Assembly: GCA_934525675.1 (NCBI GenBank)
Contig: CAKSZH010000003.1
Span: 1 to 64,000 of the forward strand
DNA length: 64,000 bases
Direction: 5' to 3'
Source: an uncultured Eubacteriales bacterium
GTDB lineage: Bacteria; Bacillota; Clostridia; Oscillospirales; CAG-272
The translations under genes and the position numbers were made by a program. The notes beneath the pieces are model-generated. The model made no database searches and had not been told where the DNA came from. It worked only from the letters and a program-made list of their open reading frames with translations. This document shows positions 8,292 to 17,016 of the stretch, in pieces. Position 1 is the stretch's first letter. Every line of letters begins with the position of its first letter.

Positions 8292-8965
8292 AGCGGCGCG
8301 GGGAATGGGCGTTGCACGTCGCACGCGGGAAGGAGCTTTACCGCCTTGCTTTTCAGGGCGAAAAGGGCACACATCGCGGCATTGTCGCGGACTTCGCCTT
8401 TGCCGCGTTCCGGGGTTTCCTCGGGATCCGGTATGCCTCGGTCTACGCGCTGTCAGCCGCGGCATACTATCTGATGCTCGGGCTTATCCGTGTCCTGCTT
8501 GCCGTCTCGTGGCGGAAGCGGGCGGAGAAGGGCGGGGGCGCCTTTGAAGAGAGACGCTACCGCCTGACAGCCCGGCTTCTGCTTGTCCTCGACATCCCCG
8601 CGGGCGGAATGCTTCTCCTGCTTGTCAAGGACAACCCCGCATCGTCTTATCCGGGGTATACGATATACGCCGTCGCGGCGTACACGTTCTATATGCTGAC
8701 GCTGTCCGTCATCCATCTGATAAAACGGAAGAAACTCGGAAGTCCCATCCTGTCCGCCGCCGCGGCGCTGAATTTCATTGCCGCTCTGATGTCCCTCTCC
8801 GGGCTTCAGAACTCGCTGATCTCGGAGTTCTCACCCGGAGACGAAGCGTACCGGGTGCTGATGAACACGCTGACGGGGACGGGAGTGTGGTTCCTTGCAG
8901 TCGGTATTTCCGTTTTTATGATGATTTCTTCCTCCGTCCGGAAAAGAAAAGGAGAAACCTCATGA
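8288..8965 (+). CDS. Polytopic membrane protein, 225 aa
   Basis: Starts inside the stop codon of the preceding gene (ATGA), without a separate strong ribosome binding site. Five to six hydrophobic helices are visible (for example ALSAAAYYLMLGLIRVLLAV, LLLVLDIPAGGMLLLLV, YTIYAVAAYTFYMLTL and VWFLAVGISVFMMISS), with basic loops between them. No transporter or enzyme motif is recognised. Its own stop overlaps the TetR start. A role linked to the regulator downstream (export or membrane stress) is a guess from position only. Confidence 0.75.
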   Translation: MKRRGEWALHVARGKELYRLAFQGEKGTHRGIVADFAFAAFRGFLGIRYASVYALSAAAYYLMLGLIRVLLAVSWRKRAEKGGGAFEERRYRLTARLLLVLDIPAGGMLLLLVKDNPASSYPGYTIYAVAAYTFYMLTLSVIHLIKRKKLGSPILSAAAALNFIAALMSLSGLQNSLISEFSPGDEAYRVLMNTLTGTGVWFLAVGISVFMMISSSVRKRKGETS

Positions 8966-9561
8966 ACAAGTCTGAAAGCAAGTATTTCAATACCGCGCTT
9001 CGCATGGACGAGGCGCTTCTGGCTCTGCTGGAAAAGAAGGACTTTGAATATATTTCGATCAAGGAGGTATGCCACCTCGCCGGAGTCAACCGGTCTACTT
9101 TTTATCTGCATTACGAGAATATGCGGGATCTGCTTGAGGAATCGGTCGGCATGATGCACGGGCGCTTTCTTTCGTATTTCGGCACGGAGAAGGAAGGCTT
9201 CCCGAAGCGCATTCCCGACCTGCCGCGAAAGGAACTGCTTCTCATCACGCCGGAATACCTGTCGTCCTACCTGACCTTCATCCTCGATCACAAACGACTG
9301 TACAAGGCGACCCTGAAGCGTCCTTCGGATTTTCATACCGAGGAAACTTACGGTGCGATGTTCCGTCAAGTGTTTGATCCGATCTTAGAGCGGTTCTCGG
9401 TTCCCGGGGAGGAACGTTCCTATATGATGGCGTTTTATCTGTCCGGGATTGCTGCGATCATTTCGGAGTGGCTGGCAGACGATTGCCGCAAGCCGACGGA
9501 GTTCATTGTCGGGATGATTATCAGGTGTATTCCGCAGAGCTCCGCGGAAGCCGGGACGTGA
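8962..9561 (+). CDS. TetR/AcrR-family transcriptional regulator
   Basis: 199 aa from ATG at 8962 (AAAAGGAGA upstream, ATGA overlap with the preceding gene). The N-terminal helix-turn-helix is typical: a helix around LLALLEKKDFEYISIKEVC, then HLAGVNRSTFYLHYENMRDL, the F/YYxHFxxKxxL-type signature. The C-terminal ligand-binding part (~80-199) is helical and of the short form often annotated TetR_C-like. It probably represses its own operon in the absence of an unknown ligand; an operator could not be identified. Confidence 0.88.
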   Translation: MNKSESKYFNTALRMDEALLALLEKKDFEYISIKEVCHLAGVNRSTFYLHYENMRDLLEESVGMMHGRFLSYFGTEKEGFPKRIPDLPRKELLLITPEYLSSYLTFILDHKRLYKATLKRPSDFHTEETYGAMFRQVFDPILERFSVPGEERSYMMAFYLSGIAAIISEWLADDCRKPTEFIVGMIIRCIPQSSAEAGT

Positions 9562-9604
9562 AGTGTTTCCCGTGGGAAGAATTCGCCGCAGAATATTTTA
9601 ACGG

Positions 9605-9640
9605 AAAGAAAGTGCGCCTTGGGCGGCTTTCTTTTTTTTG
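9605..9640 (+). terminator. Terminator of the TetR operon
   Basis: AAAGAAAG pairs with CTTTCTTT around a GCGCC/GGGC core and runs into eight T residues, about 45 bases after the tetR-like stop codon. Confidence 0.75.
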
Positions 9641-9755
9641 CCCGGTAATCGCCGTGTAAAGGGGAACGCAGGTGTTTGCAAAACATTTTTACCGCTGTCG
9701 TACATTCCGCTCATTTGCCGCCGTCAGGTTCTGTGTGATTTCGTTACATTGTCAC

Positions 9756-9784
9756 TTGATTATTCAGTCGAATCATGATACAAT
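9756..9784 (+). promoter_or_regulatory. Promoter of pflA-pflB
   Basis: TTGATT (9756-9761), a 17-base spacer and TACAAT (9779-9784), followed by a leader of about 40 bases to the pflA start. No obvious regulator site overlaps it. Confidence 0.65.
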
Positions 9785-9831
9785 AAATATGACATTAGAA
9801 TTGTCCGTGAATCTGCCGAACGGAGGGACAC

Positions 9832-10578
9832 ATGGAGACAGGAGCTGTGACCGGAATCATCCATTCCTTTGAGACGCTCGGTGCCGTGGACGGGCCGGGA
9901 CTCAGGTTTGTACTTTTTCTTCAGGGGTGCCGTCTCCGCTGTCTCTATTGCCACAATCCGGATACGTGGGGCTTTGAAAGCGCGTGTGCAAGGTCTGTCA
10001 CCGCGGAGGAGATCGCCCGCGAGGTACTGAAGTACCGCAACTATTACGGGAAAACGGGCGGGATTACGGTCAGCGGCGGGGAGCCGCTTCTGCAGATCGG
10101 GTTTCTCATCGCTCTGTTCCGTATTCTGAAGGCAGAGGGCATCCATACGGCGATCGACACCTCCGGCGCGGAATACGACCCCGGTGAAGGGCGGTATGAC
10201 GAGCTTCTTTCAATGACCGATCTGGTTCTTCTTGATATCAAACACATTGACAACGACGCCTGCCGACGCCTGACCGGGCGCGGCAACCGCGAAACGCTTG
10301 CCTTTGCCGACCGGCTGTCAAAGGAGGGCATCCCCCTCTGGGTAAGACAGGTCCTGGTACCCGGGTTTACGGACGGGGAAGACAGCCTTCGCCGGACACG
10401 GGACTGGATCGATACGCTTTCCTCCGTGGAACGCGTGGAGGTGCTGCCGTACCACACACTCGGACGGGCAAAATACGAACAACTGGGAATCCCGTACAGA
10501 CTTGAAGGGGTCCCCACTCCGTCGGCGGAAGAGGTCCGACGCGCGGAGGAAATACTTTGCGGGAGGACGGCGCACTGA
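9832..10578 (+). CDS. pflA: Pyruvate formate-lyase activating enzyme
   Basis: 248 aa, the normal family length, with GGAGGG upstream. A radical-SAM enzyme: Cys33, Cys37 and Cys40 (CRLRCLYC) bind the 4Fe-4S cluster, and the GGE-like motif SGGEPLLQ for SAM binding follows at about residue 80. It uses SAM and reduced flavodoxin to place the glycyl radical on PflB. The N-terminal HSFETLGAVDGPG is characteristic of PflA. pflB follows 51 bases downstream under the same promoter. Confidence 0.96.
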   Translation: METGAVTGIIHSFETLGAVDGPGLRFVLFLQGCRLRCLYCHNPDTWGFESACARSVTAEEIAREVLKYRNYYGKTGGITVSGGEPLLQIGFLIALFRILKAEGIHTAIDTSGAEYDPGEGRYDELLSMTDLVLLDIKHIDNDACRRLTGRGNRETLAFADRLSKEGIPLWVRQVLVPGFTDGEDSLRRTRDWIDTLSSVERVEVLPYHTLGRAKYEQLGIPYRLEGVPTPSAEEVRRAEEILCGRTAH

Positions 10579-10629
10579 TCGCCGCGATTCCCGGACCATA
10601 TCTGAAAATCAATAGACTGGAGAATAAAT

Positions 10630-12888
10630 ATGAACGAAGTGGCTTGGAGAGGGTTTACCCGCGGAAAGTGGAGCGACGGAGAGGTCAACACCCGTGATTT
10701 CATTCAGCGCAACTATACGGCGTATGAAGGAGACGGAAGCTTCCTTGCCGGTCCCACCGATGCGACGCTTGCCCTTTGGAAAAAGGTGACGGAGCTTTCC
10801 GAGAAGGAAAGAGCTGCGGGGGGCGTGCTGGATGCAGACACCGTTACCGTTTCTGCAGTCAACAGCCACGGTGCGGGGTATATCGATAAGGCGCTTGAAA
10901 AGATCGTCGGTCTTCAGACCGATGCGCCCTTCAAACGCGCCATGCACCTGTCCGGCGGTCTTCGGATGGCGGAACAGGCGCTCGAAATGTACGGCTACGA
11001 AATGGATCCGACCGTGCTTTCTTTCTACCGCAAATACCGTAAGACCCATAATGACGGAGTGTTCGACGCGTACACGCCGGAAATGCGTCACGCGCGCACC
11101 GCGCATATCCTGACGGGATTGCCCGACACCTACGGCAGAGGCAGAATCGTCGGGGATTACCGGAGAATCGCGCTCTACGGTGTGGATTACCTCATTCGGA
11201 AGAAGCAGGAAGACAAGGATCTGATCGACGGCGATATGACGCCCGATAAGGTCCGCGACAGAGAAGAGATCGCGGAGCAGATCCGTGCTCTCGGCGAGCT
11301 CAAGAAGATGGCGGCGGCATACGGCGCGGATATTTCCCGCCCGGCGGAAAACGCAGGAGAAGCCGTCCAGTGGCTGTATTTCGGCTACCTCGGAGCCGTC
11401 AAGGACCAGAACGGCGCGGCAATGAGCATCGGCAGAAATACCTGCTTCCTCGACATTTACATGGAGCGTGACCTGAAAGAGGGTAAGATTACCGAAACCG
11501 ATGCGCAGGAGCTGATCGACCAGTTCGTCATGAAGCTCCGCATCGTCAAGTTTATGCGGACGAAGGAGTACAATGAGCTGTTCTCCGGCGACCCGACCTG
11601 GGTGACGGAGTCCATCGGCGGCATGGGGAGCGACGGCAGACCGCTTGTCACCAGGACTTCCTTCCGGATGCTGCATACGCTGGTCAATCTGGGACCCGCG
11701 CCCGAGCCCAACCTGACGGTGCTCTGGAGCGAGCGGCTTCCCGAAAACTTCAAGAAATTCTGTGCGAAGATCTCGCTTGACACTTCGGCAATCCAGTACG
11801 AAAGTGACGATCTCATGCTCCCCGAAATGGGCGACGACTACTGCATCGCCTGCTGTGTGAGCAGTATGCGGGTCGGCAAGGATATGCAGTTCTTCGGCGC
11901 GAGGGCAAATCTTGCAAAGTGCCTGCTGTACGCCATCAACGGCGGTAAGGACGAGCTGATGAAGGACAAAGCAACGGGCAAGCCGCTCCAGGTTTCCCCC
12001 ACCTATTCTCCCATCACGGGCGACGGTGCGCTGGACTTTGATGACGTCATGCAGAAGTTCGATCAGATGATGGACTGGCTGGCAGGGCTGTATGTCAACA
12101 CGCTCAACCTCATTCACTATATGCACGACAAATATTCCTACGAGGCGCTGGAAATGGCTCTGCACGACACCAAGGTGCGCCGCTTCTTCGCCACGGGAAT
12201 CGCGGGGCTTTCCTGCGCCGCCGACTCGCTTTCCGCGATCCGATACGCAAAGGTTTATCCCATCCGTAACGAGGACGGCATTGTGACCGATTTCCGCATT
12301 GAAGGGGATTATCCCAAATACGGAAACAACGACGACCGCGCAGATGAGATTGCCAAGGATCTCGTCAAACGTTTCATGAAGAGAGTCGGCAGTCATTACA
12401 CCTACCGTGATTCAGTTCCCACCATGTCAATCCTGACGATCACCTCCAATGTGGTCTACGGCAAGAAAACTGGCGCTACCCCGGACGGCAGACACGCCGG
12501 CGAGCCGCTTGCACCCGGTGCAAACCCGATGCACGGCAGAGACACGCACGGTGCGCTCGCTTCTCTCGAATCGGTCGCAAAGATCCCCTATGAGTATGCA
12601 CGCGACGGCATTTCCAACACCTTCAGCGCAACACCCTCGTCACTCGGCAAAACGGCGGACGAGCGTGTGGAAAACCTTGTCCATATGATCGACGGATACG
12701 TTCACTCGGGCGGGTATCACCTCAATGTCAATGTGTTCTGCCGCGAGATGCTGCTCGACGCGCAGAAGCATCCGGAGAAGTATCCTCAGCTCACCATCCG
12801 CGTCAGCGGCTATGCCGTGCAGTTCAACAAGCTGACCAAGGAACAGCAGGACGAAGTGATTTCGCGTACCATTCACGAAAGAATGTAA
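10630..12888 (+). CDS. pflB: Formate C-acetyltransferase (pyruvate formate-lyase)
   Basis: 752 aa, close to the typical ~750-760. It converts pyruvate and CoA to acetyl-CoA and formate in anaerobic fermentation. The active-site pair Cys408-Cys409 sits in YCIACCVSSMRVGKD, and the radical glycine Gly727 in the C-terminal RVSGYAVQF motif. TSNVVYGKKTGATPDGR and PGANPMHGRD are further family signatures. It is coupled in an operon with its activase and closed by a hairpin terminator. No missing residues or frame breaks. Confidence 0.97.
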   Translation: MNEVAWRGFTRGKWSDGEVNTRDFIQRNYTAYEGDGSFLAGPTDATLALWKKVTELSEKERAAGGVLDADTVTVSAVNSHGAGYIDKALEKIVGLQTDAPFKRAMHLSGGLRMAEQALEMYGYEMDPTVLSFYRKYRKTHNDGVFDAYTPEMRHARTAHILTGLPDTYGRGRIVGDYRRIALYGVDYLIRKKQEDKDLIDGDMTPDKVRDREEIAEQIRALGELKKMAAAYGADISRPAENAGEAVQWLYFGYLGAVKDQNGAAMSIGRNTCFLDIYMERDLKEGKITETDAQELIDQFVMKLRIVKFMRTKEYNELFSGDPTWVTESIGGMGSDGRPLVTRTSFRMLHTLVNLGPAPEPNLTVLWSERLPENFKKFCAKISLDTSAIQYESDDLMLPEMGDDYCIACCVSSMRVGKDMQFFGARANLAKCLLYAINGGKDELMKDKATGKPLQVSPTYSPITGDGALDFDDVMQKFDQMMDWLAGLYVNTLNLIHYMHDKYSYEALEMALHDTKVRRFFATGIAGLSCAADSLSAIRYAKVYPIRNEDGIVTDFRIEGDYPKYGNNDDRADEIAKDLVKRFMKRVGSHYTYRDSVPTMSILTITSNVVYGKKTGATPDGRHAGEPLAPGANPMHGRDTHGALASLESVAKIPYEYARDGISNTFSATPSSLGKTADERVENLVHMIDGYVHSGGYHLNVNVFCREMLLDAQKHPEKYPQLTIRVSGYAVQFNKLTKEQQDEVISRTIHERM

Positions 12889-12989
12889 CGCTTACGTCGG
12901 TTTTGTGCCCCGCGAGCGGCTTCCCGGCTGATTTGAAGGGCGTCCGGCAGATTTCGTGTCCCGGTTGCCATGTCCCAAATACTCAAGAA

Positions 12990-13015
12990 AGCACCGCCTG
13001 CGGGCGGTGCTTTTC
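12990..13015 (+). terminator. Terminator of pflA-pflB
   Basis: AGCACCGCC and GGCGGTGCT form a stem with a TGCG loop, followed by TTTTCTGTTTT. Confidence 0.85.
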
Positions 13016-13036
13016 TGTTTTCATGGGTGCCATGGG

Positions 13037-13075
13037 GCAAACCCCCCGGAGTTTTCCGGGGGTTTGTTTCGTTTC
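13037..13075. terminator. Terminator between convergent operons
   Basis: CAAACCCCCCGGA and TCCGGGGGTTTG form a long stem between pflB (plus) and the galactan operon (minus). The T-rich flank (GTTTCGTTTC) is better on the plus strand, so it may back up the preceding pfl terminator and also stop minus-strand transcription. Confidence 0.65.
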
Positions 13076-13108
13076 AAGGGTTTCGCGGAGCAAAATGCCG
13101 CACGACGG

Positions 13109-14314
13109 TTACTTTTTTTGCCCGTCCGCGTTCTCTCCGAGGAGATTCCTGCCGGTTCCGGCATCAAAAAAGTGCATAACTCTCCCGGAGAAGGCAATGA
13201 AAACCTCTTTGCCGATTCCGAGAGCTTCCCGGTCCGCCTCGGATAAGGACATGGTCGGGATCCGGACAATAAATTCCTCTTCATCGACCCGTTCCGGGGT
13301 GTCGTCCGGTCTGTTTTCCGCCCTGCCGCTTCCGTCCTTGGGCTTCACGGCAACGTGCAGGTGGATCTCACTGCCCATCATTTCGTTGACTGCCACGCTG
13401 CACGGAATCCCGCGCGGGTCCGTTTTATCCGTCAGCGTCACGTGCTCGGGACGGACGCCGAGCGTGATCTGTCCCGGGCTGACCCCGCAGGATTTCAGGT
13501 CCTTCGCACGTTCGCCGTCCACTTCCAGGCGGTATCCGTAGGGATCCACGAAGTATTTCCCGCCTTCCTGCGTCAGGTTGGCGGATACCGTGTTCATCTT
13601 GGGCGCACCGATGAATTCCGCGACAAACAGGTTTGCCGGCAGATTGAAGACTTCGGAGGGCGTACCGACCTGCTGAATCACTCCGTCCTTCATGACAACG
13701 ATGCGGTCGCCGAGTGTCATCGCCTCGGTCTGGTCATGCGTGACATAGATGAAGGTTGTGTCGATTTTCTTGCGGAGCAGGATCAGCTCGGCTCTCATCT
13801 GGTTTCGGAGTTTGGCGTCCAGGTTGGAGAGCGGTTCGTCCATGAGAAACACCTTGGAGTCCCGGACCATCGCGCGGCCGATTGCCACCCGCTGGCGTTG
13901 ACCACCCGAGAGGGCGCGGGGCTTTCTTGTCAGCAGGGAAGTGATGCCGAGGATCTTTGCCGCACCCAGGACCCGGTCATAAATCTCGTCGTTGCGTACC
14001 TTGGCGAGCCGCAGGCTGAACGCCATGTTTTCAAACACGGTCAGGTGCGGATAGAGCGCGTAATTCTGGAACACCATGGCGATACCGCGATCCTTGGGCG
14101 GCAGGTTATTGACTACCCGTCCGTCAATTTCCACCGTTCCCGCAGTGATATCCTCAAGTCCCGCCACCATCCGGAGCGTGGTGGATTTTCCGCAGCCGGA
14201 GGGGCCCACAAATACGATGAATTCCTTATCCTGAATGTCGAGATTGAAGTCGGAGACGGCAACAAAATCCTTGCCGAAGACCTTGTAAACACCCGTGAGT
14301 TTGACTGTTGCCAT
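13109..14314 (-). CDS. msmK: Sugar ABC transporter ATPase, MsmK/UgpC family
   Basis: 401 aa. Walker A GPSGCGKST at 37-45, Q-loop MVFQNYALYPHLTV, signature LSGGQRQRV at about 134, Walker B KVFLMDEPLSNLDAKLR and H-loop VTHDQTEAMTLGDR are all present. The C-terminal ~130 residues form the TOBE-type domain of the MalK/MsmK group (LGVRPEHVTL). It energises import by the two permeases encoded just upstream. AAGGGA precedes the ATG, and the malG-like stop lies only a few bases before the start. It is the last gene of the operon. MsmK ATPases often serve several sugar transporters, so it may not be dedicated. Confidence 0.95.
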   Translation of the reverse strand: MATVKLTGVYKVFGKDFVAVSDFNLDIQDKEFIVFVGPSGCGKSTTLRMVAGLEDITAGTVEIDGRVVNNLPPKDRGIAMVFQNYALYPHLTVFENMAFSLRLAKVRNDEIYDRVLGAAKILGITSLLTRKPRALSGGQRQRVAIGRAMVRDSKVFLMDEPLSNLDAKLRNQMRAELILLRKKIDTTFIYVTHDQTEAMTLGDRIVVMKDGVIQQVGTPSEVFNLPANLFVAEFIGAPKMNTVSANLTQEGGKYFVDPYGYRLEVDGERAKDLKSCGVSPGQITLGVRPEHVTLTDKTDPRGIPCSVAVNEMMGSEIHLHVAVKPKDGSGRAENRPDDTPERVDEEEFIVRIPTMSLSEADREALGIGKEVFIAFSGRVMHFFDAGTGRNLLGENADGQKK

Positions 14315-14320
14315 GTTTGA

Positions 14321-15331
14321 TCATCCCTTCACGGCGCCGCCGGTGACGCCTTCCACATAGTATTTCTGAAGCAGCATGAACAAAACCGTGACCGGGATCG
14401 CAACGATCACGCCCGCCGCGCAGAACTGCGTGTAATAGTTCGCCATACCCGCGGGGGTGGAAATCATGTTCTGGATGCCGACCGCCACATTCATGCCGGC
14501 GCTTGTGTTGTGGGCAATGTACTTTGCGTACACAAAGTCGCCCCAGGGAGCCATGAAGCCCATCAGCACGGTGTAAACAACGATCGGACCCGACATCGGC
14601 AGAATGATTTTGTAAAACACCTGTGCGCGGGTCGCACCGTCCACCAGTGCCGCCTCGTCCAGCGCGTGGGGAATGGTGTCAAAGAAGCCTTTGGAAATAT
14701 AGTATCCCATGCCGCTGCTCGCGCAATATACGACAATCAGTCCGATGAGTGCGTTTTCTCCCGTCATTCCCCAGCCGCTGAGTACACGGTAAAGCACAAT
14801 CAGCGTGATGAATCCGGGGAACATCCCGAGGATGAGCATCAGGTTCATGAGCGTTTTTCTGCCGCGGAACCGGATCCTGGAGAGCGCATAGCTGGTTGCC
14901 AGCACAAAGGCGGTCTGAAAGACGGATACGGCAAGTCCTGCGGCAAAGGTGTTAAAGAACCAACGTACAAAGTCGGTTTTCTGAATGAGGTTCACATAAT
15001 TCCCGAATCCCCAGACCTTCGGAAGGAGGTATCCGACCTGATAGGTGGACTCCATCCGGAAGGATTCAAGAAGAATACAGACAAACGGAATGAGCCAGAA
15101 GGTCATCATGGCAACGAGTATGAGGTAAATGAAAAAATTGACGACCCGATGCACCCGGTGCGGGACCGTTGCGGCGGGGATCTGCGGGGACGGGGCGGAG
15201 GATCTGCGTCCTCTGCGCCCTTTCCCGTTCTCCTCCTCAGGCGTTCCGAGCAAAGATAACCGCCGTCTCAACTCCCGCCTTGAAATATCCTTTCCCGAAG
15301 GATTCCCGGTATTCATGACGTATTGATTCAT
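14321..15331 (-). CDS. Sugar ABC transporter permease, MalG-like
   Basis: 336 aa from the ATG at 15331, which overlaps the malF-like stop as ATGA and has AGGGGG upstream; the longer open frame before it is non-coding shadow. A soluble N-terminal segment of ~60 residues is followed by six membrane helices. The EAA loop is seen as DEAALVDGATRAQVFYKIILPM at about 235-255, which docks with the ATPase. Closest in kind to maltodextrin/galactan permeases (MalG, GanQ). The neighbouring galactanase suggests beta-1,4-galacto-oligosaccharides as substrate, by inference. Confidence 0.92.
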   Translation of the reverse strand: MNQYVMNTGNPSGKDISRRELRRRLSLLGTPEEENGKGRRGRRSSAPSPQIPAATVPHRVHRVVNFFIYLILVAMMTFWLIPFVCILLESFRMESTYQVGYLLPKVWGFGNYVNLIQKTDFVRWFFNTFAAGLAVSVFQTAFVLATSYALSRIRFRGRKTLMNLMLILGMFPGFITLIVLYRVLSGWGMTGENALIGLIVVYCASSGMGYYISKGFFDTIPHALDEAALVDGATRAQVFYKIILPMSGPIVVYTVLMGFMAPWGDFVYAKYIAHNTSAGMNVAVGIQNMISTPAGMANYYTQFCAAGVIVAIPVTVLFMLLQKYYVEGVTGGAVKG

Positions 15332-16857
15332 GAGAAGTCCCCCTCGTTTCTGGTAGATGGAATGACGTTGTATACGACCAGGGAGATCACGGCGACCACA
15401 ATGAAGATCATGATACTGATCACGGCGGCGATGCGGTAATTGCTTTCCGCGCCGGTCGTGATGTTGAACAGCCACGTGATAAGCAGGTCGGTGTCCCTGG
15501 CTCCGCCGCCGATCGGCGAAAACTCCGGATTGACCGGTCTGCCGTTGGCGAGCAGGTAAATGACATTGAAATTGTTGATGTTGCTGATAAAGCTGGTGAG
15601 CAGGTAGGGACCGGTGACGAACAGCATATAGGGAAGCGTGATCTTCACATACTGCTGCCACGGGCTTGCTCCATCGATCCGCGCGGATTCATAGAGGTCC
15701 TTCGGAATGTTCATGAGGATGCCGGAGGTGATGAGCATGAGATACGGAACTCCGATCCAGATGTTGATGAGGATCAGCAGTGTGCGGGCACCGAGCGCGG
15801 ATCCGTTCCAGAATTTGAGCGGCTCGGTAATCAGCCCGAGGTTCAGAAGTACCCCGTTGATGATTCCGTTGGTATTGAACATCCGGGAGACATACAAAAG
15901 CGAGACAAACTGGGGAATTGCGATGGTCATGACAAGAATTCCGCGCCACAGCTTCTTGAGGCGGATCCCTTTTTTGTTGATCATCATGGCGACGAGCATT
16001 CCGAGAAAATAGTTGGTGAAGGTGGCGAAAAATGCCCAGATGAGTGTCCATGACAGGATTTCTCCGAAGGTGAAGGAGAGCCTTGAGTCCGCCCCGCCGA
16101 GGTTCAGCAGCTCATTGAAGTTGGTGCCGCCGACCCAGGTGAACAGGTTACTGTATCCGTCGTGCGCGCCGTCGTAATTGGTGAAGGCGACCAGAATCAT
16201 AAAAATGACCGGAAGCACGGTGAACAGGAGAATCCCCGCCATGGGGAGCGCCAGAAGCGTTTTGTGGAACTGCTCGTCAAGAAGTGCGGCAAGGTCGTCA
16301 CGCGCGTGCCGGACACGCTTCCCCTCTGCTTCGATTTCATCGTTGACCCTGTTCTGGCGGACATTGATCCGCCACGTTACAACGGCGGCGATGAGGAAGA
16401 ATATCGTGAGAAGCCCGTAAAGCAGGATCTTGAAGGAGTCGTCGCCGTCCACGCGGACGTAGGTGTCAAGGACCTCGTCATAGATCTCTCCGGGAGGGGT
16501 ATCGCCGAGTGTTGCCATTTTCCCGAGCCAGTGCGCGCCGGCGAGGATCATATACAGAATAAAAACGACTTCAAAGGCGAGAAAGAGAAGACCTCTTACG
16601 ATCTGCCCGCGCGCAAGATTGCCGAAGCCCATGAAAAGATAAGAGATTCTTGTTTTCCACGACCCGCGGGCAAACGTGGTGATGATATCGCGCGCCTCGT
16701 CCCGGATCTTTTTGCCGAGTCCCCGGAGCCCGTTTCCGGCTTTTCTGAAGAACTCCGGCAGGTGGGCGGGGATGCCGGAAAAGAGCCCGGCGAGTTTTAC
16801 GAAAAATCGCCTGCCGCCGGACAGCTTCAGGTACTCCAGTTCATTCTGTTTGTTCAT
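15328..16857 (-). CDS. Sugar ABC transporter permease, MalF-like
   Basis: 509 aa from ATG at 16857 (MNKQNELEYL). Like MalF it is longer than its partner and has extra N-terminal helices: about eight hydrophobic segments, including LLFLAFEVVFILYMILAG, ILLYGLLTIFFLIAAVV and ALPMAGILLFTVLPVIFMIL. The C-terminal EAA loop is ESARIDGASPWQQYVKITLP. Pairs with the MalG-like protein in the membrane. AAGGAG lies rather far (about 14 bases) from the start, and two hairpins separate this gene from the binding-protein gene, so its expression may be lower than that of the binding protein. Confidence 0.92.
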   Translation of the reverse strand: MNKQNELEYLKLSGGRRFFVKLAGLFSGIPAHLPEFFRKAGNGLRGLGKKIRDEARDIITTFARGSWKTRISYLFMGFGNLARGQIVRGLLFLAFEVVFILYMILAGAHWLGKMATLGDTPPGEIYDEVLDTYVRVDGDDSFKILLYGLLTIFFLIAAVVTWRINVRQNRVNDEIEAEGKRVRHARDDLAALLDEQFHKTLLALPMAGILLFTVLPVIFMILVAFTNYDGAHDGYSNLFTWVGGTNFNELLNLGGADSRLSFTFGEILSWTLIWAFFATFTNYFLGMLVAMMINKKGIRLKKLWRGILVMTIAIPQFVSLLYVSRMFNTNGIINGVLLNLGLITEPLKFWNGSALGARTLLILINIWIGVPYLMLITSGILMNIPKDLYESARIDGASPWQQYVKITLPYMLFVTGPYLLTSFISNINNFNVIYLLANGRPVNPEFSPIGGGARDTDLLITWLFNITTGAESNYRIAAVISIMIFIVVAVISLVVYNVIPSTRNEGDFS

Positions 16858-16888
16858 GGGTGATCCGTTTGTTCTCCTTATATTACTG

Positions 16889-17010
16889 GATGCCGGCGCT
16901 CCGGCATCTGCCGCCCGGTGCTGCACACCGATATCCGGCGGCTTTACACAAAAACAACATCCCGCCGGAGCGCCGCAGGCAGGACGGAAGAGTCCGTCCC
17001 GCCCGGGGGG
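16889..17010 (-). promoter_or_regulatory. Two hairpins between binding-protein and permease genes
   Basis: On the transcribed strand the 159-base gap holds a GGCGGGACGGA/TCCGTCCTGCC hairpin just after the binding-protein stop, followed by a T-rich stretch, then GATGCCGG/CCGGCATC with a four-base loop. Such intercistronic structures commonly stabilise the binding-protein message or partly terminate transcription. Function is inferred; only the inverted repeats are seen. Confidence 0.55.
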
Positions 17011-17016
17011 AGGGGG

